The notes: generated by a model from the sequence alone, not told the origin. Shown: positions 44,526 to 54,680, numbered from the stretch's first letter. The stretch: 64,000 bases of DNA from Schlesneria paludicola DSM 18645 (GCF_000255655.1 NZ_JH636434.1:2693719-2757718), one strand, 5' to 3'. Made by a program: numbers and translations.

Positions 44526-44712
44526 ATCTACTTCGCTCCCTAACTGCCGCAGATTTGACCGAGCCTCGCAACCCAAAGACAATCTGTCAACACCCTCCGG
44601 ACAGGCCCTGGAAATTGAAGACAGAATCACGGATTCTTACGATCGGACTGGAACTAAATAAGCGGGATTTGGTTTTGTCGATCCGTCAATCTGCTTCTGC
44701 CTGGAGTTTGTC

Positions 44713-45135
44713 ATGAAACCTCGTGTTTCTGTCGTTACGATTTGCGTCGATGATCTGGAACGGTCACTTCGTTTTTATCGCGACGGCCTGGGTCTGAAGT
44801 CACCCGGAATCATTGGTCAAGAATTTGAATACGGGGCGGTCGCGTTCTTCGATCTGCAGCCTGGTTTAAAGCTGGCAATTTGGCCGCGTAAGAGCTTGGC
44901 ACTGGATTCGGGACTGGCGCTAAACAAACCCAGTGCAACGGAATTCTCGCTGGGACACAACGTTTCTTCACAGGTCGAAGTGGATGAGGTGATGACGCAG
45001 GCAATCGCGGCGGGAGCTGTGATCGTGAAGCAGGCTCAGAAAACGTTCTGGGGCGGCTATTCGGGCTACATTCAAGACCCCGACGGGCATCTCTGGGAAG
45101 TGGTGTGGAACCCGCAACTGCTGCCTGAGGATTGA
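44713..45135 (+). CDS. VOC (glyoxalase/bleomycin resistance) family protein
   Basis: This 140-residue cytoplasmic protein has two beta-alpha-beta-beta-beta units typical of the vicinal oxygen chelate fold: VSVVTICVDDLERSLRFYRD with GLGLKSPGIIGQEFEYGAVA, and TQAIAAGAVIVKQAQKTFWG with GYSGYIQDPDGHLWEVVWNP. The ATG at 44713 is preceded by GGAG. The likely second-half metal ligand Glu (in HLWEVVWNP) is present. The substrate is unknown; such genes range from lyases to resistance proteins. It stands alone on its strand. Confidence 0.85.
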   Translation: MKPRVSVVTICVDDLERSLRFYRDGLGLKSPGIIGQEFEYGAVAFFDLQPGLKLAIWPRKSLALDSGLALNKPSATEFSLGHNVSSQVEVDEVMTQAIAAGAVIVKQAQKTFWGGYSGYIQDPDGHLWEVVWNPQLLPED

Positions 45136-45738
45136 TCCTGAACGGTCACGACAGGCAAGCCGACAGGGCAGTCCGAAATCGCTTTCGATTCCGTCGAATT
45201 CTGGCTGCTGTTTTTGTTTGTGGTCTGATGTTTGATTGCCATCGAGATCTCGGATCGGACCACAAAGTTGTGAACATACGCAGTCGTCTCACAACTTGGC
45301 GGTCGCGTGGGATCACTGCCCTGCTGGCCATTCGGTCATGAGATCGTGATCACGTTTCAGAATTCCAAGCACTCGAAAACCGAGGTCGATCGCTTGGACA
45401 CTTTGAAACCACTCACCGAAAAGATGAGATGGCCCCGTGCTTTCGTGACACCTCGCCGAGTGATCACGGCAGCAACGAACTGCGGCAGAAGTTGCCTCAT
45501 GTCATGATCACACGCATTGATCATCAGTAAGTCCTTACCGGTGGATGCGCGGAGGTTTGACCGAATTCATTCGATCCGTCCCTGGAATTCGAGACGGGGA
45601 CGTCGATCCGAGTCGGACCAAAACATCAGTTCTGCCCAAGTTACCTGATCCCAACAACCGATCTTTTCCGGTACGGGCCTTGCGAAGCGACGCATACGCT
45701 GCGGACGGATCTGCGAAATCTGGCGACAGGACTTGGGG
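45136..45738. other. Intergenic region before fliN
   Basis: Short open frames on both strands lack ribosome sites and resemble no family, so none is called. The region holds the ribosome site AGGA at 45728-45731 for fliN and several GATCA-containing short palindromes near 45345 and 45505. Confidence 0.4.
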
Positions 45739-46014
45739 ATGAGCCTTCACGATATGACGCGGAACTCGGATCGACTCCGGCAGATTCCGATTGAGATTTC
45801 GGTGCGTGTATGCCGTCGCAATCTCACGCTCAGCGAATTCTTGCAATGGTCGCCGGGAAAGGTGATTGAATTCGATCAGCCGGCAACCTCACCACTTTTG
45901 CTGCAGATTGACCACAAAATTGTGGGCCGTGGAGAGCCCGTGAAAATTGGTTCGCAAATGGGACTTCGCATCCAGAATCTGGGTGACGATGTGGTTGGTG
46001 CGCGGCATTCATGA
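45739..46014 (+). CDS. fliN: FliN-type flagellar switch protein (SpoA domain)
   Basis: This 91-residue protein consists almost only of a SpoA/FliN C-terminal domain: RQIPIEISVRVCRRNLTLSE, FLQWSPGKVIEFDQPATSPL and IDHKIVGRGEPVKIGSQMGL, RIQNL. FliN dimers and FliM build the cytoplasmic C ring and bind export cargo. The ATG at 45739 follows AGGA by seven bases. E. coli FliN is 137 residues; the N-terminal extension is missing here, which is common. It lies about 22 kb from the main flagellar block and has no flagellar neighbour. A type III secretion SctQ-like role is less likely because no secretion genes are nearby. Confidence 0.8.
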   Translation: MSLHDMTRNSDRLRQIPIEISVRVCRRNLTLSEFLQWSPGKVIEFDQPATSPLLLQIDHKIVGRGEPVKIGSQMGLRIQNLGDDVVGARHS

Positions 46015-46178
46015 CCGATCGGCCGGTCTGATAGGGGCCACCATTCCGGAGCGACGGTGCTTGGGGAAGTCTGGCAAGAAACGAAAAGCCGCAAGGGGAA
46101 CGGCCGCGACTCTTAACGAACCGCGGTTAACCGAACAGGGTGACCGGCGAGATTGAATTCCGACGACGACGCTTGTGC

Positions 46179-47303
46179 TTAACGCAGGACCGGTAGTTGT
46201 ACGCGTTGCGTGACTTGATCCGCGGTTGGCTCGTCATCGATGTACTCGTAATAGACGTTTCGCTGACGAGGGATGTAACCGGCTTCGCGAATCAGGCGTT
46301 TGATCGTTTCCAGCGACAGGTGATGGACCGTACCGGCCTCGGCAACGACATTCTCTTCGATCATCAGCGAACCCATGTCGTTCGCACCGAAATGCAACGC
46401 CAGGCCACCAATCTTTTCTCCCTGAGTGACCCATGAGGATTGGATGTTCGGGAAGTTGTCGAGATACAAGCGCGAGACCGCTTGCGTCTTCAAATACTCG
46501 AACGAGCCGACCGGCGGAATATGGGACATGTCGGTGTTGTCGGGCTGGAATGTCCAGCAGATATACGCCGTGAATCCGCCCGTCTCATCCTGCAATTGAC
46601 GTAGACGATCCAAATGCTCGATCCGTTCGGCCAGCGTTTCAATATGGCCAAACATCATCGTTGCGGAACCCTTTCCGCCTAACAGATGCCATTCACGGCA
46701 AACATTCAGCCAATCGTCCGTCAAGCATTTTCCGCGCGTCATCTCCTTGCGGACTCGATCGACCAGGATCTCACCGCCTCCGCCAGGCAAACTCCCAAGC
46801 CCTGCCGCTTTCAGGCGTTCGAGAACGGTTTTCACGGGAAGCTTTGCCAGCTTGTGAAGGGCGTAAATCTCGGGTGGCGAAAAGCAGTGCAGATTGACCT
46901 GGGGAAAGCGTTCTTTCAGAGATCGAAGCAGATCTTCGTACCATTCGAGCGGCAAGTCGGGATTCATGCCGCCTTGCATCAGGATCTGATCGCCCCCCAA
47001 CGCGACGGTCTCTTCGATCTTTTTGTAGATCGTGTCTTTGTCGAGGACGTAGCCTTCGGGGCTTTTCGGCTTGCGAAAGAAGGCACAGAAGTCACAGACC
47101 GCCGAGCAGACGTTCGTGTAGTTGATGTTGCGATCGATATTGAACGTGCGATACGGCTCGGGATGCAGTCGACGGCTGACCGCATCGGCAGCTTGACCGA
47201 TTGCCACCAGATCGTGCGATTCCAGAATCGTCAGGCCTTCGGCGGGGGTAAGTCGTTCTCCGGCCACGGCCTTTTCGAGCAATCGTTTGACTTCGGCTGA
47301 CAC
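46179..47303 (-). CDS. mqnC: Cyclic dehypoxanthine futalosine synthase
   Basis: This 374-residue radical SAM enzyme turns dehypoxanthine futalosine into its cyclic form in the futalosine route to menaquinone. The iron-sulfur motif CxxxCxxC is at 66-73 (CSAVCDFC in NYTNVCSAVCDFCAFFRKP). Other typical parts are LGGDQILMQGGMNPDLPLEW, LGSLPGGGGEILVDRVRKEM and the C-terminal LALHFGANDMGSLMIEENVV. The start is GTG at 47303 with GAGGAA upstream. mqnA lies 158 bases upstream on the same strand. The length is normal. Its presence points to menaquinone as respiratory quinone. Confidence 0.95.
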   Translation of the reverse strand: MSAEVKRLLEKAVAGERLTPAEGLTILESHDLVAIGQAADAVSRRLHPEPYRTFNIDRNINYTNVCSAVCDFCAFFRKPKSPEGYVLDKDTIYKKIEETVALGGDQILMQGGMNPDLPLEWYEDLLRSLKERFPQVNLHCFSPPEIYALHKLAKLPVKTVLERLKAAGLGSLPGGGGEILVDRVRKEMTRGKCLTDDWLNVCREWHLLGGKGSATMMFGHIETLAERIEHLDRLRQLQDETGGFTAYICWTFQPDNTDMSHIPPVGSFEYLKTQAVSRLYLDNFPNIQSSWVTQGEKIGGLALHFGANDMGSLMIEENVVAEAGTVHHLSLETIKRLIREAGYIPRQRNVYYEYIDDEPTADQVTQRVQLPVLR

Positions 47304-47461
47304 TGCAATATTCCTCGTTCGTCAATCCACCAAGCCCATTCAATGGAGTTGTGGAGCGTCTGGATTGGATTTCTCGCCGACGCCGACAGACAGCGCCCTT
47401 CTCGCAATCACGCTCCACATTGTCCTCGATCACCAAGTCTTTCCTCTCGCCGAGCGAGATA

Positions 47462-48442
47462 TCAGCTTTGGAAGATCAGATCGACTCCTTTTGGCGCCAG
47501 GTCCAAACCCGACGCCAATTCATAAAACAACTTCAATCCGCTCCGCTCGGCTCGACCGAGATGGTATTGAAGATTCACCGACAAGTAGCTGATCGTCGTT
47601 GGAAACGAAAGCCCCAACAGTGGGGCTTCTCGCCGGGCGATCTCTTCGAGACGCGCCACACCGCGATCGCGCGATTGATTCAAGGCCCGTTCAATCTGGT
47701 CCATGTCGACCATGCCACGACTTCGTTTCGCCTCTGGCAATCGATTCGCAATCCCCGGTCGCGGTTCGGCCTGGGCGATATCATGAATGCGGCGGCGATT
47801 GGCAACCCACATGGCGAACACAAAGGGCAGGCCGGTCCATTGGCACCATTCCTCACCCAGATCCCACGTACCGGGAAATTGTTCCTTCGGCGGCAGTATC
47901 GCACGATCGCCGATCAGAAGGATCGCATCGGCGGTCGTGTCATCGGTTCGATGGTCCAACGGCAACGGTTGCAGTTCCGGGAACACACCGTGCCGCTCGG
48001 CCAGCATGATTCGCGCAAGCGTGGCGCTCGTTCGGGACCCCTCATCTAGGGCCAGCGTACGAATTTCACCCCAGGGCACACGGCTGTACAGTTTGACGCT
48101 GAGCACGGGCCCATGAGCCGAAACGCATGCGTCAGAAATGATTTGATACTGTTGTCCGCGGAAGTATTCGATGCTGGGAATAAGGGCGACATCCAGTTGA
48201 TCGCGGGCCAGTTCGTCGGCCAGGCGGCTGGGAAAATCCAACCGAAGTTCTGCGTCAGGCAACAGTTCCGACAATCCTTCGACCAGCGGTTTGGAATTCA
48301 GATAGCTGACGGCCCCAATTCGTGCAGAACGGATTCGGGAGACCGATTCCGACGCCATTGAAGCCGCAAGTCCGCTGTTCGATTCGCTTTGTCGCAGCGG
48401 AGAGGCGGTGGGGTCGGACAAAAGATCGGATTGAAAGTTCAT
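47462..48442 (-). CDS. mqnA: Chorismate dehydratase
   Basis: This 326-residue protein matches MqnA, which removes water from chorismate to give 3-enolpyruvylbenzoate, the first step of the futalosine pathway. It has the two-lobe periplasmic-binding-protein fold without a signal peptide: RIGAVSYLNSKPLVEGLSEL, DVALIPSIEYFRGQQYQIIS, LALDEGSRTSATLARIMLAE and DLGEEWCQWTGLPFVFAMWV. About 38 residues precede the usual start of the family, so the true start may be the ATG at 48358 instead; neither has a good ribosome site. It is adjacent to mqnC, as expected. Steps MqnB, MqnD and the later genes are elsewhere. Confidence 0.93.
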   Translation of the reverse strand: MNFQSDLLSDPTASPLRQSESNSGLAASMASESVSRIRSARIGAVSYLNSKPLVEGLSELLPDAELRLDFPSRLADELARDQLDVALIPSIEYFRGQQYQIISDACVSAHGPVLSVKLYSRVPWGEIRTLALDEGSRTSATLARIMLAERHGVFPELQPLPLDHRTDDTTADAILLIGDRAILPPKEQFPGTWDLGEEWCQWTGLPFVFAMWVANRRRIHDIAQAEPRPGIANRLPEAKRSRGMVDMDQIERALNQSRDRGVARLEEIARREAPLLGLSFPTTISYLSVNLQYHLGRAERSGLKLFYELASGLDLAPKGVDLIFQS

Positions 48443-48647
48443 AGTGTGGTCGTATTGGTAATCGCGTAAATTGCCGATTAGGATGCGTCATCCCAACGCG
48501 GCTCGCAAGGATGGAACCGTCCTCTGACGCGGGATTTAACGGCTAACCGCCAGAACAGCAAGGATTTTCGCTTCAAATTGAGCAGTTCTTCGGATCAGCT
48601 CTTCGTTCACGCACATCGACACACGTCAATCGGGACAGGACGTTTTC

Positions 48648-49961
48648 ATGACCTCGCCTCTGCAAATTGCCATCGTCGGCCTGGGAAATGTCGGCACCGG
48701 TGTTTCCAAAATTCTGACTCAGCAACCTGATCGAATTCGTCAACGAGCCGGACGCTCGATCGAAATTCGGCGTGCCGTCGTTCGCGATCTGAGCAAACCA
48801 CGCGAGATCAACCTGCCATCTGGAGTGCTGACGGACGACTTGGAATCGGTCATCCGTGATCCCCAAATCAAGGTGGCGGTTGAATTGATGGGGGGAATCC
48901 ACCCCGCCCGCGAAGTGGTGCTCGCCCTGCTGGAAGCGGGCAAGGACGTCGTGACGGCCAACAAGGCGCTGCTGTGCGAACATGGTGACGAGATCTTTGC
49001 GGCCGCGAAACGGTATGGCCGAACGGTCTGCTTTGAAGCCGCGGTCGCCGGGGGAATTCCGATCATTGCCGCCGTCGGGCAATCGATGGCCGCAAACCAG
49101 ATCGTTGGCATTCAGGCAATTTTGAATGGAACCACAAATTACATCCTGACCGAGATGTTGTTCCGCGGGCAATCGTACGCCGACGCCTTGCGTGACGCAC
49201 AGGCCCTGGGATATGCCGAAGCCGATCCGACACTAGACGTGAACGGGACCGACGCGGCACAGAAGCTGGGCATCCTGGCTCAGTTGTCGTTCGGAACGAA
49301 AGTGACCGCCACCGAATTCCATGTCAGTGGGATCGATAAACTCGAACAGGTCGACATTAAGCATGCGACCGATCTGGGTTACGTCATTAAATTGCTGGCG
49401 AGTGTAAAACTGGTTTCGGGCAAGCTCGAAATGAGTGTCCGAGCGACGCTGATCAAGAACGACCGGCCGCTCGCACAGATCCATGGTCCGTTTAACGCCA
49501 TCCTGCTCGAAGGCGACGTCGTTGGGAATGTCTGGTATTCCGGACGTGGGGCCGGCCAACTGCCAACCGCATCCGCAGTGACCGCTGACATCATCGACCT
49601 GGCAATTGGACGAGCGCAACTGACGTTCAATCAACTTGATCTGTGGCGAACGACGCCTGAATTCCCGCTGATCGACGCACAGAACGCGACCAGTCGCTAT
49701 TTCCTGCGTCTTTCGGTCGAAGACCGTCCGAACGTCATGGCCGAGGTCACGGGGATCCTGGGTCGACATGGGATCAGTCTGGCTACGGTGATTCAGCCAG
49801 AAGCCCCGGAAGTCGATGCTGGATCGACGGCAGTGCCGATTGTTCCACTCATCATCATGACGCACCGCACAACGGCGGGAAATCTGGCAGCAGCCGAACG
49901 CGATCTGGATCGACTGGGTTCGGTTCGATCACCACGAATGGTACTGGCCGTCGCCGACTGA
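48648..49961 (+). CDS. hom: Homoserine dehydrogenase
   Basis: This 437-residue enzyme reduces aspartate semialdehyde to homoserine with NAD(P)H, on the route to threonine, methionine and isoleucine. The nucleotide-binding motif is at 8-18 (IVGLGNVGTGV). The catalytic part contains VTANKALLCEHGDEIFAAAK, FEAAVAGGIPIIAAVGQSMA, NQIVGIQAILNGTTNYILTE and ADPTLDVNGTDAAQKLGILA. A C-terminal ACT domain (about 352-425, RLSVEDRPNVMAEVTGILGR) suggests feedback control by an amino acid, usually threonine. The ATG at 48648 follows AGGA. Length fits the monofunctional long form. A hairpin follows the gene. Confidence 0.97.
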   Translation: MTSPLQIAIVGLGNVGTGVSKILTQQPDRIRQRAGRSIEIRRAVVRDLSKPREINLPSGVLTDDLESVIRDPQIKVAVELMGGIHPAREVVLALLEAGKDVVTANKALLCEHGDEIFAAAKRYGRTVCFEAAVAGGIPIIAAVGQSMAANQIVGIQAILNGTTNYILTEMLFRGQSYADALRDAQALGYAEADPTLDVNGTDAAQKLGILAQLSFGTKVTATEFHVSGIDKLEQVDIKHATDLGYVIKLLASVKLVSGKLEMSVRATLIKNDRPLAQIHGPFNAILLEGDVVGNVWYSGRGAGQLPTASAVTADIIDLAIGRAQLTFNQLDLWRTTPEFPLIDAQNATSRYFLRLSVEDRPNVMAEVTGILGRHGISLATVIQPEAPEVDAGSTAVPIVPLIIMTHRTTAGNLAAAERDLDRLGSVRSPRMVLAVAD

Positions 49962-49976
49962 GTTCGACGCAACGCA

Positions 49977-50015
49977 GCCCTCGATCGGCCGGCAACCAGT
50001 CGTTTGATCGAGGGC
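49977..50015. terminator. Hairpin after hom
   Basis: GCCCTCGATC (49977-49986) and GATCGAGGGC (50006-50015) form a perfect 10-base stem with a 19-base loop. There is no T-run, so it may be a weak terminator or a 3' end stabiliser. Confidence 0.45.
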
Positions 50016-50154
50016 GATCCGCTCATAACGGTTCAATTGAAATCGTTTCGATTCGGGTCGCCACCCGTTTGCGGCGATCCGAATCGATCGGGGAATTCCG
50101 AAGGTTGACGTTGCGGTCGATGCTCCTGAGCGGCAGAATCACGAGATGTGATGC

Positions 50155-50159
50155 AGGAG
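50155..50159 (+). promoter_or_regulatory. Ribosome site choosing a GTG start
   Basis: AGGAG lies six bases before the GTG at 50166. It makes that codon the likely start of the long PQQ protein; the in-frame ATG at 50151 overlaps this site. Confidence 0.65.
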
Positions 50160-50165
50160 CAAGAT

Positions 50166-53100
50166 GTGAACGACCTTTTACCAGCCCGGTCGATTCCACG
50201 AAAAACCATGGCGGTCCTTTTCGTGTGCCTGGCGACAGTCGTATTTGCACAGCCTCCACGGGCCCACAAGCAGCCGTTGCCCGTTGCCAAGAATCCGCCG
50301 CCCATCAATGCCGAAAGTTTGCGACAAGGCAGCCACAATTCGTTGACGCTTGCTCGTCAGCAATCCGTGATTCAATGCATCGAACTGGCCCGGGATGCGA
50401 TTGAGCGAATGGACTATGTCGCTTCGATTCCCCTCTTGGAACGGGTGCTCGCGGATTCGAATTCGTTTATCCCGTCAGGCGTCTGGACCGAATCGGGCGC
50501 GCATCAAGAAGCCGTGCGGCTATTGCAACAGATTCCATCGGACATGCGTCAGCGGCTGGATGAACCACGGCGCATCACAGCTCGACGCGAATGGGAACGA
50601 GTACGACATCAGGGTCCGACGGAAGTCATTGCATTTCTAGAACAATACGGCGACCTGCCACTTGGCGTTGATGCGTTGTGGTGGTTGGGTTGCCGGGAAC
50701 GCGATCAATCGCGTTCCCATTCCGCGCAAGCGGCCTTCCAACGCGTGGCACAACATGATCAGGCCACTCCACAACAACGCGTGTCCGCCCTGACCGCTGC
50801 GTATGAACAAACTCGCGAACTGCGCGAACCGGATGCCATGCGGGCGATTCGCGAGCGACTATTGCGGTTCGATGGAAATCTGAATCTCACGTATACCAAT
50901 CGCCAAACGAGTTTGGGGAAATGGCTGGCAGACCACGTCAGTGAGATTCCCGAGACATCGACCGTGGACGTCGTTTCCGCCAGCGAAGGTCGACTGCGGC
51001 GCCCCATTCACGAAGCGGCGTGGAAACAGCCATTCACGGTTCCGTTGGGTGCAACACTGGCGTCACGAGAAGCCAAACAACGCGATCTGGGCGTACGCCC
51101 GATCTCCATTCTGCGGCCGCTTATCGTCGGCGATTCGGTCATCGTGCGCACGCTCGATGCGATTCACTCATTTGACCTGAAAAATGGTGCGCGTCGCTGG
51201 GAAGTACCGAATGTGGAATTCGGCAGAATGGACCGACGCCTGATCGAGAATCCGTCGTACCAGATGAAAGCCACGGACTGGGCCCAACGACGCAGCCTCG
51301 CGGATTCCCTGTTCAACGAACTGACCACTGATGGCGGGCGATTATTCGCGATCCAGGAGCCCGATCGAAGCGGCGAGTTTGGAATTGAACGCAGCGCATC
51401 AACCGGTCTATTGCGGACCGGTCCGAACTTTAACCGGCTTTGTTGCTACAACGTGCAGACCGGAGCCCTCAACTGGGAAATCGGCGGCCCGCCAGGTTCA
51501 TCGGGCGATTCGCTAAGTGGATGCCTCTTTCTGGGTTGTCCATTGGTCGTCGATGGCACGTTATATGTCGTGGTCCAGCACGAGACGGAAATGCGACTTG
51601 TCGCGTTGAATCCCCAGCAGCCCAGGGTCGATTGGACTCTGTCATTGGGAACCGCGCTGCTCCCCGCGACGGAAGACCTTCAGCGATCGCGTGTGGCTTG
51701 TCCGGTCATCTGGCACGACGGACAACTGATCTGTTCGACCGGAGCAGGAGCGGTCATCAGTATCGATCCTTTGCTGAGGACGATGAAGTGGGGTTACCGC
51801 TATCCCGCCACAACGATTTCGGTGGGAGACCTGCAACGCGGACAGAATCCGCATGACTCACAGCAGACCAACGAACCTTGGTGGGACGCCTGGCGCGAGC
51901 CGTTTGCAACGATCGCCTCGGTAACGAAGGCCGCACATCCACCCGACCAAACGGCACCAGCCACACCGATCGTCGTGTTTGCCTCGCCGGAAACCGATCA
52001 ATTGCATGCAATTCGACTGGCGGATGGAAGCCCCATCTGGCGCGTTCCACGAGACGGGGGCTTGATTGTCGCGGGCATCGTGCAGGATGTCGTAGTCGTC
52101 ATCGAGGGCGACTTTATTCGCGGCCACGAACTGACCACAGGGCGAATACTGTGGCGGACCGCCACACTCGAAGTGGGTGGACCTGGAACATTCGTAGGCC
52201 CCACGATGATCGTCTCGACGCAATCGGGCGGAACGTTGCTGTTGGATGTCAGGAATGGTCAGATTACGGCGGACTCTTCCAATTCCGAGACTTCGCTGGG
52301 CGCCCTGGCCGAGGCTGGAACGGGCTGGATTTCGTTCAGCCGTCAGTCACTCATGTGGCTGCCTCGTTTGGAAGACGTCCGAAATGAGGTGGAATCGAAA
52401 CTGCGTGAAACCCCCGACAACGAAGACCTTCGGCTGCGTGCTGCGGCGCTGGATCTGCAGGCAGGAGACTCGCTGGCCGCTCGAGGCCGATTGAATGGAC
52501 TCGATTCCAACGCCGCGCGTGCATTGCGACGCCAGGCCATTATTGATGCATTGCGCGAACCGAACTCGCACCGTCCCGATGCGGAACGTGTGGAACTGGC
52601 CAGACAACTAAAGGAACTCGCCGTTGATGTCGACTTCAAGTTCGCCGCGGCGGATGCGATTGGCACGTCGGCTCTGGCGGCGGTGGACCTTATCGCGTGT
52701 GTCGACGCCGCGCTCGATGGCCTGGCAGCGGAGCTTGACCACCCCGAATCACTCGTCAAAACCTCGTCCGTCACCGTGCGGAAAGATCGCGTCCTGTTGG
52801 GACTGATCGACGAAGCGTATCGCAAGGCGAAACCGGCTGAGCTTCAATCACTCGATGAGCTGTTCGCTGGCCGGGTGAAGGTCGCTAGGAAAAGCCGAGA
52901 TCGCACCGCCGTGCAGAGTCTGGCTCAGCAATGGAGGGGACTCGACTGGAGTCGGCAACTGACGGTCCTCGAAGACGAGAAGTCGATCCGCAAGCGCTCC
53001 CCTGCCGAAGTCGAACTGCAATTACTCGATGCCGCCGGTTCGGACGATGCGGCAATTGCACTGCAAGCACTGGAAAAACTTGTTCTACGACTTCAGCGGC

Positions 53101-54680
53101 TTGATATTCGCCAGGATGCCCTGGCAATTCGAGAACGAATCAATCGCGAGTTTGCCGTGGCGAGGCGTCCCGATGGGACTCAGTCGGTCACGCGAGTCAG
53201 CAGTGGAGCCCCTTCGATTCGACGTCAGACATCGACTAGAACAACGGGCTGGCCTGCGGTCGAGCCTGTACTGGAATCACTCGATGAGCGCAATTTTGGG
53301 ATCAATTATGCCCTGATTCCTGTGCATGCAGAACCGGGAAGCCTGGCTAGTCGATTGGATATTTGCGTCGAACGAAATGGCGGCGAGATCCTTTTTCGCG
53401 GCGACAATTTCTTTCAGAGCGGACAGACAGAAGAGGATGAACAGAAGTTCAAACTTCCCCCCAGCGTGTCGCCTTATCGCGGCCCGTCATACATGCTGCG
53501 CGACGCATGGGGAATTGGACGTGTTGTGATCTGTCTGGTCGGCAGCGAGTTGTTCGCCATTTCACCACTCGAACAACGTGACTTCTGGCCCAGCCCAATT
53601 GATCTGCAAAGCTCGCCCAGTGAAACGCGCGTCATTACCGGCCAAGGCGGTGCCAACGAAGGCCGAAACCTTGTCGTCGACCAATCGAATCGACCGATTG
53701 GACGCGTGGGGCCTGTCCGTGCCGGTTACTTGTGCTACCAAAAAGGGACAAAGCTTGTTGCCGTCGAGACCAATTCTGGAAGAGCGCTTTGGGAACGGCT
53801 TGATTTTCCTGGGGACGCGACCGTCTTGGGAGATGATCACCAGATCTATGTCTGGCGTGAAAACAAGGTTCTCGAAATCTTAAGTGCGCTCGATGGACGA
53901 AAGGTCGAAGAGCAAGTCCTGACGAATCCACCAAGCAGCATGTTTCATCACTTGGACTCGCTGGTTTGGACGGTCACACGCGGTCTCGATTCGTCACAAA
54001 TGGAGTTACACGACTTGCGGACGGGCAAGCCAATCTGGACACGCTCCGCCGCAAGCAATTCCCAGTATGTCGCTCTCGATCCCGAAACGATTGGAGTGGC
54101 AACCCCCGAGAACCAATTCCACCTCGTCGACGCGCGATCAGGTGTCTCGCTAGGTCACCCGCTCGACGTCGACACGGCATCCGTGAATGGATTGATCGCA
54201 TGGCACGATGAAGAACGATGGTATGTCGCGATGACTCAGCCAACAGGGAACATGGGAACGCTTAGGTCATTGCAACCCAGCGATTCGGTGCGAAGGCGAT
54301 TTATCGCGGGAACGCTGTTTGCTATTGATCGCCACGAGCCAAGAATTCTTTGGAAGAGAACCCTGAAGGACGAACCGATTGCACTCGATCAATCTCGCGC
54401 GGCCCCCGTTTTTGTGCAACTTTGGAAACAACCGTCGAAATCCAGTCCAAACGGAACGGAAGGGGTCCTACGTGTCATCGACAAGCGCACAGGCAAATTA
54501 CTGGTCGAAAAGCGCCGTGATGACCTTCAACCCTATTTCCTCTTGAACCCAGACGTCCAACTAGCCATCCTGGAATTGAAGCTTCAATACGAAACGATTC
54601 GTTTTCGCTATTCACTCGATTCATCCGGCGACGCATCGAACGAATCAAAGGGCCGCGAGCATGATCGTGACCGCAAGTAG
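50166..54680 (+). CDS. Large secreted PQQ-repeat/TPR protein
   Basis: This encodes 1504 residues from the GTG at 50166. A signal peptide is visible (RKTMAVLFVCLATVVFAQPP, about 12-31). A helical N-terminal part (about 50-290) with TPR-like repeats precedes a quinoprotein-like propeller (about 310-730; blades such as FDLKNGARRWEVP, YNVQTGALNWEIG and GHELTTGRILWRT). A helical middle (about 740-1010) and a second propeller (1040-1490; VETNSGRALWERL, HDLRTGKPIWTRS) follow. Blade and spacer layout parallel the truncated gene at the left edge (compare AGAVISIDPLLRTMKWGYRY here with VGWLVAIDRLRQSVMWAYRY there), so they are paralogues. Role unknown; a large envelope scaffold is likely. Confidence 0.88.
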   Translation: MNDLLPARSIPRKTMAVLFVCLATVVFAQPPRAHKQPLPVAKNPPPINAESLRQGSHNSLTLARQQSVIQCIELARDAIERMDYVASIPLLERVLADSNSFIPSGVWTESGAHQEAVRLLQQIPSDMRQRLDEPRRITARREWERVRHQGPTEVIAFLEQYGDLPLGVDALWWLGCRERDQSRSHSAQAAFQRVAQHDQATPQQRVSALTAAYEQTRELREPDAMRAIRERLLRFDGNLNLTYTNRQTSLGKWLADHVSEIPETSTVDVVSASEGRLRRPIHEAAWKQPFTVPLGATLASREAKQRDLGVRPISILRPLIVGDSVIVRTLDAIHSFDLKNGARRWEVPNVEFGRMDRRLIENPSYQMKATDWAQRRSLADSLFNELTTDGGRLFAIQEPDRSGEFGIERSASTGLLRTGPNFNRLCCYNVQTGALNWEIGGPPGSSGDSLSGCLFLGCPLVVDGTLYVVVQHETEMRLVALNPQQPRVDWTLSLGTALLPATEDLQRSRVACPVIWHDGQLICSTGAGAVISIDPLLRTMKWGYRYPATTISVGDLQRGQNPHDSQQTNEPWWDAWREPFATIASVTKAAHPPDQTAPATPIVVFASPETDQLHAIRLADGSPIWRVPRDGGLIVAGIVQDVVVVIEGDFIRGHELTTGRILWRTATLEVGGPGTFVGPTMIVSTQSGGTLLLDVRNGQITADSSNSETSLGALAEAGTGWISFSRQSLMWLPRLEDVRNEVESKLRETPDNEDLRLRAAALDLQAGDSLAARGRLNGLDSNAARALRRQAIIDALREPNSHRPDAERVELARQLKELAVDVDFKFAAADAIGTSALAAVDLIACVDAALDGLAAELDHPESLVKTSSVTVRKDRVLLGLIDEAYRKAKPAELQSLDELFAGRVKVARKSRDRTAVQSLAQQWRGLDWSRQLTVLEDEKSIRKRSPAEVELQLLDAAGSDDAAIALQALEKLVLRLQRLDIRQDALAIRERINREFAVARRPDGTQSVTRVSSGAPSIRRQTSTRTTGWPAVEPVLESLDERNFGINYALIPVHAEPGSLASRLDICVERNGGEILFRGDNFFQSGQTEEDEQKFKLPPSVSPYRGPSYMLRDAWGIGRVVICLVGSELFAISPLEQRDFWPSPIDLQSSPSETRVITGQGGANEGRNLVVDQSNRPIGRVGPVRAGYLCYQKGTKLVAVETNSGRALWERLDFPGDATVLGDDHQIYVWRENKVLEILSALDGRKVEEQVLTNPPSSMFHHLDSLVWTVTRGLDSSQMELHDLRTGKPIWTRSAASNSQYVALDPETIGVATPENQFHLVDARSGVSLGHPLDVDTASVNGLIAWHDEERWYVAMTQPTGNMGTLRSLQPSDSVRRRFIAGTLFAIDRHEPRILWKRTLKDEPIALDQSRAAPVFVQLWKQPSKSSPNGTEGVLRVIDKRTGKLLVEKRRDDLQPYFLLNPDVQLAILELKLQYETIRFRYSLDSSGDASNESKGREHDRDRK

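Noticed and set aside
45545..45742. A 65-codon open frame before fliN
   Set aside because: No ribosome site, no recognisable motif, and it overlaps the fliN start region.
46686..47300. A 204-codon plus-strand open frame inside mqnC
   Set aside because: It is the antisense of the radical SAM gene; no ribosome site.
48573..49172. A 199-codon minus-strand open frame inside hom
   Set aside because: It is antisense to a certain homoserine dehydrogenase gene and codes no recognisable domain.
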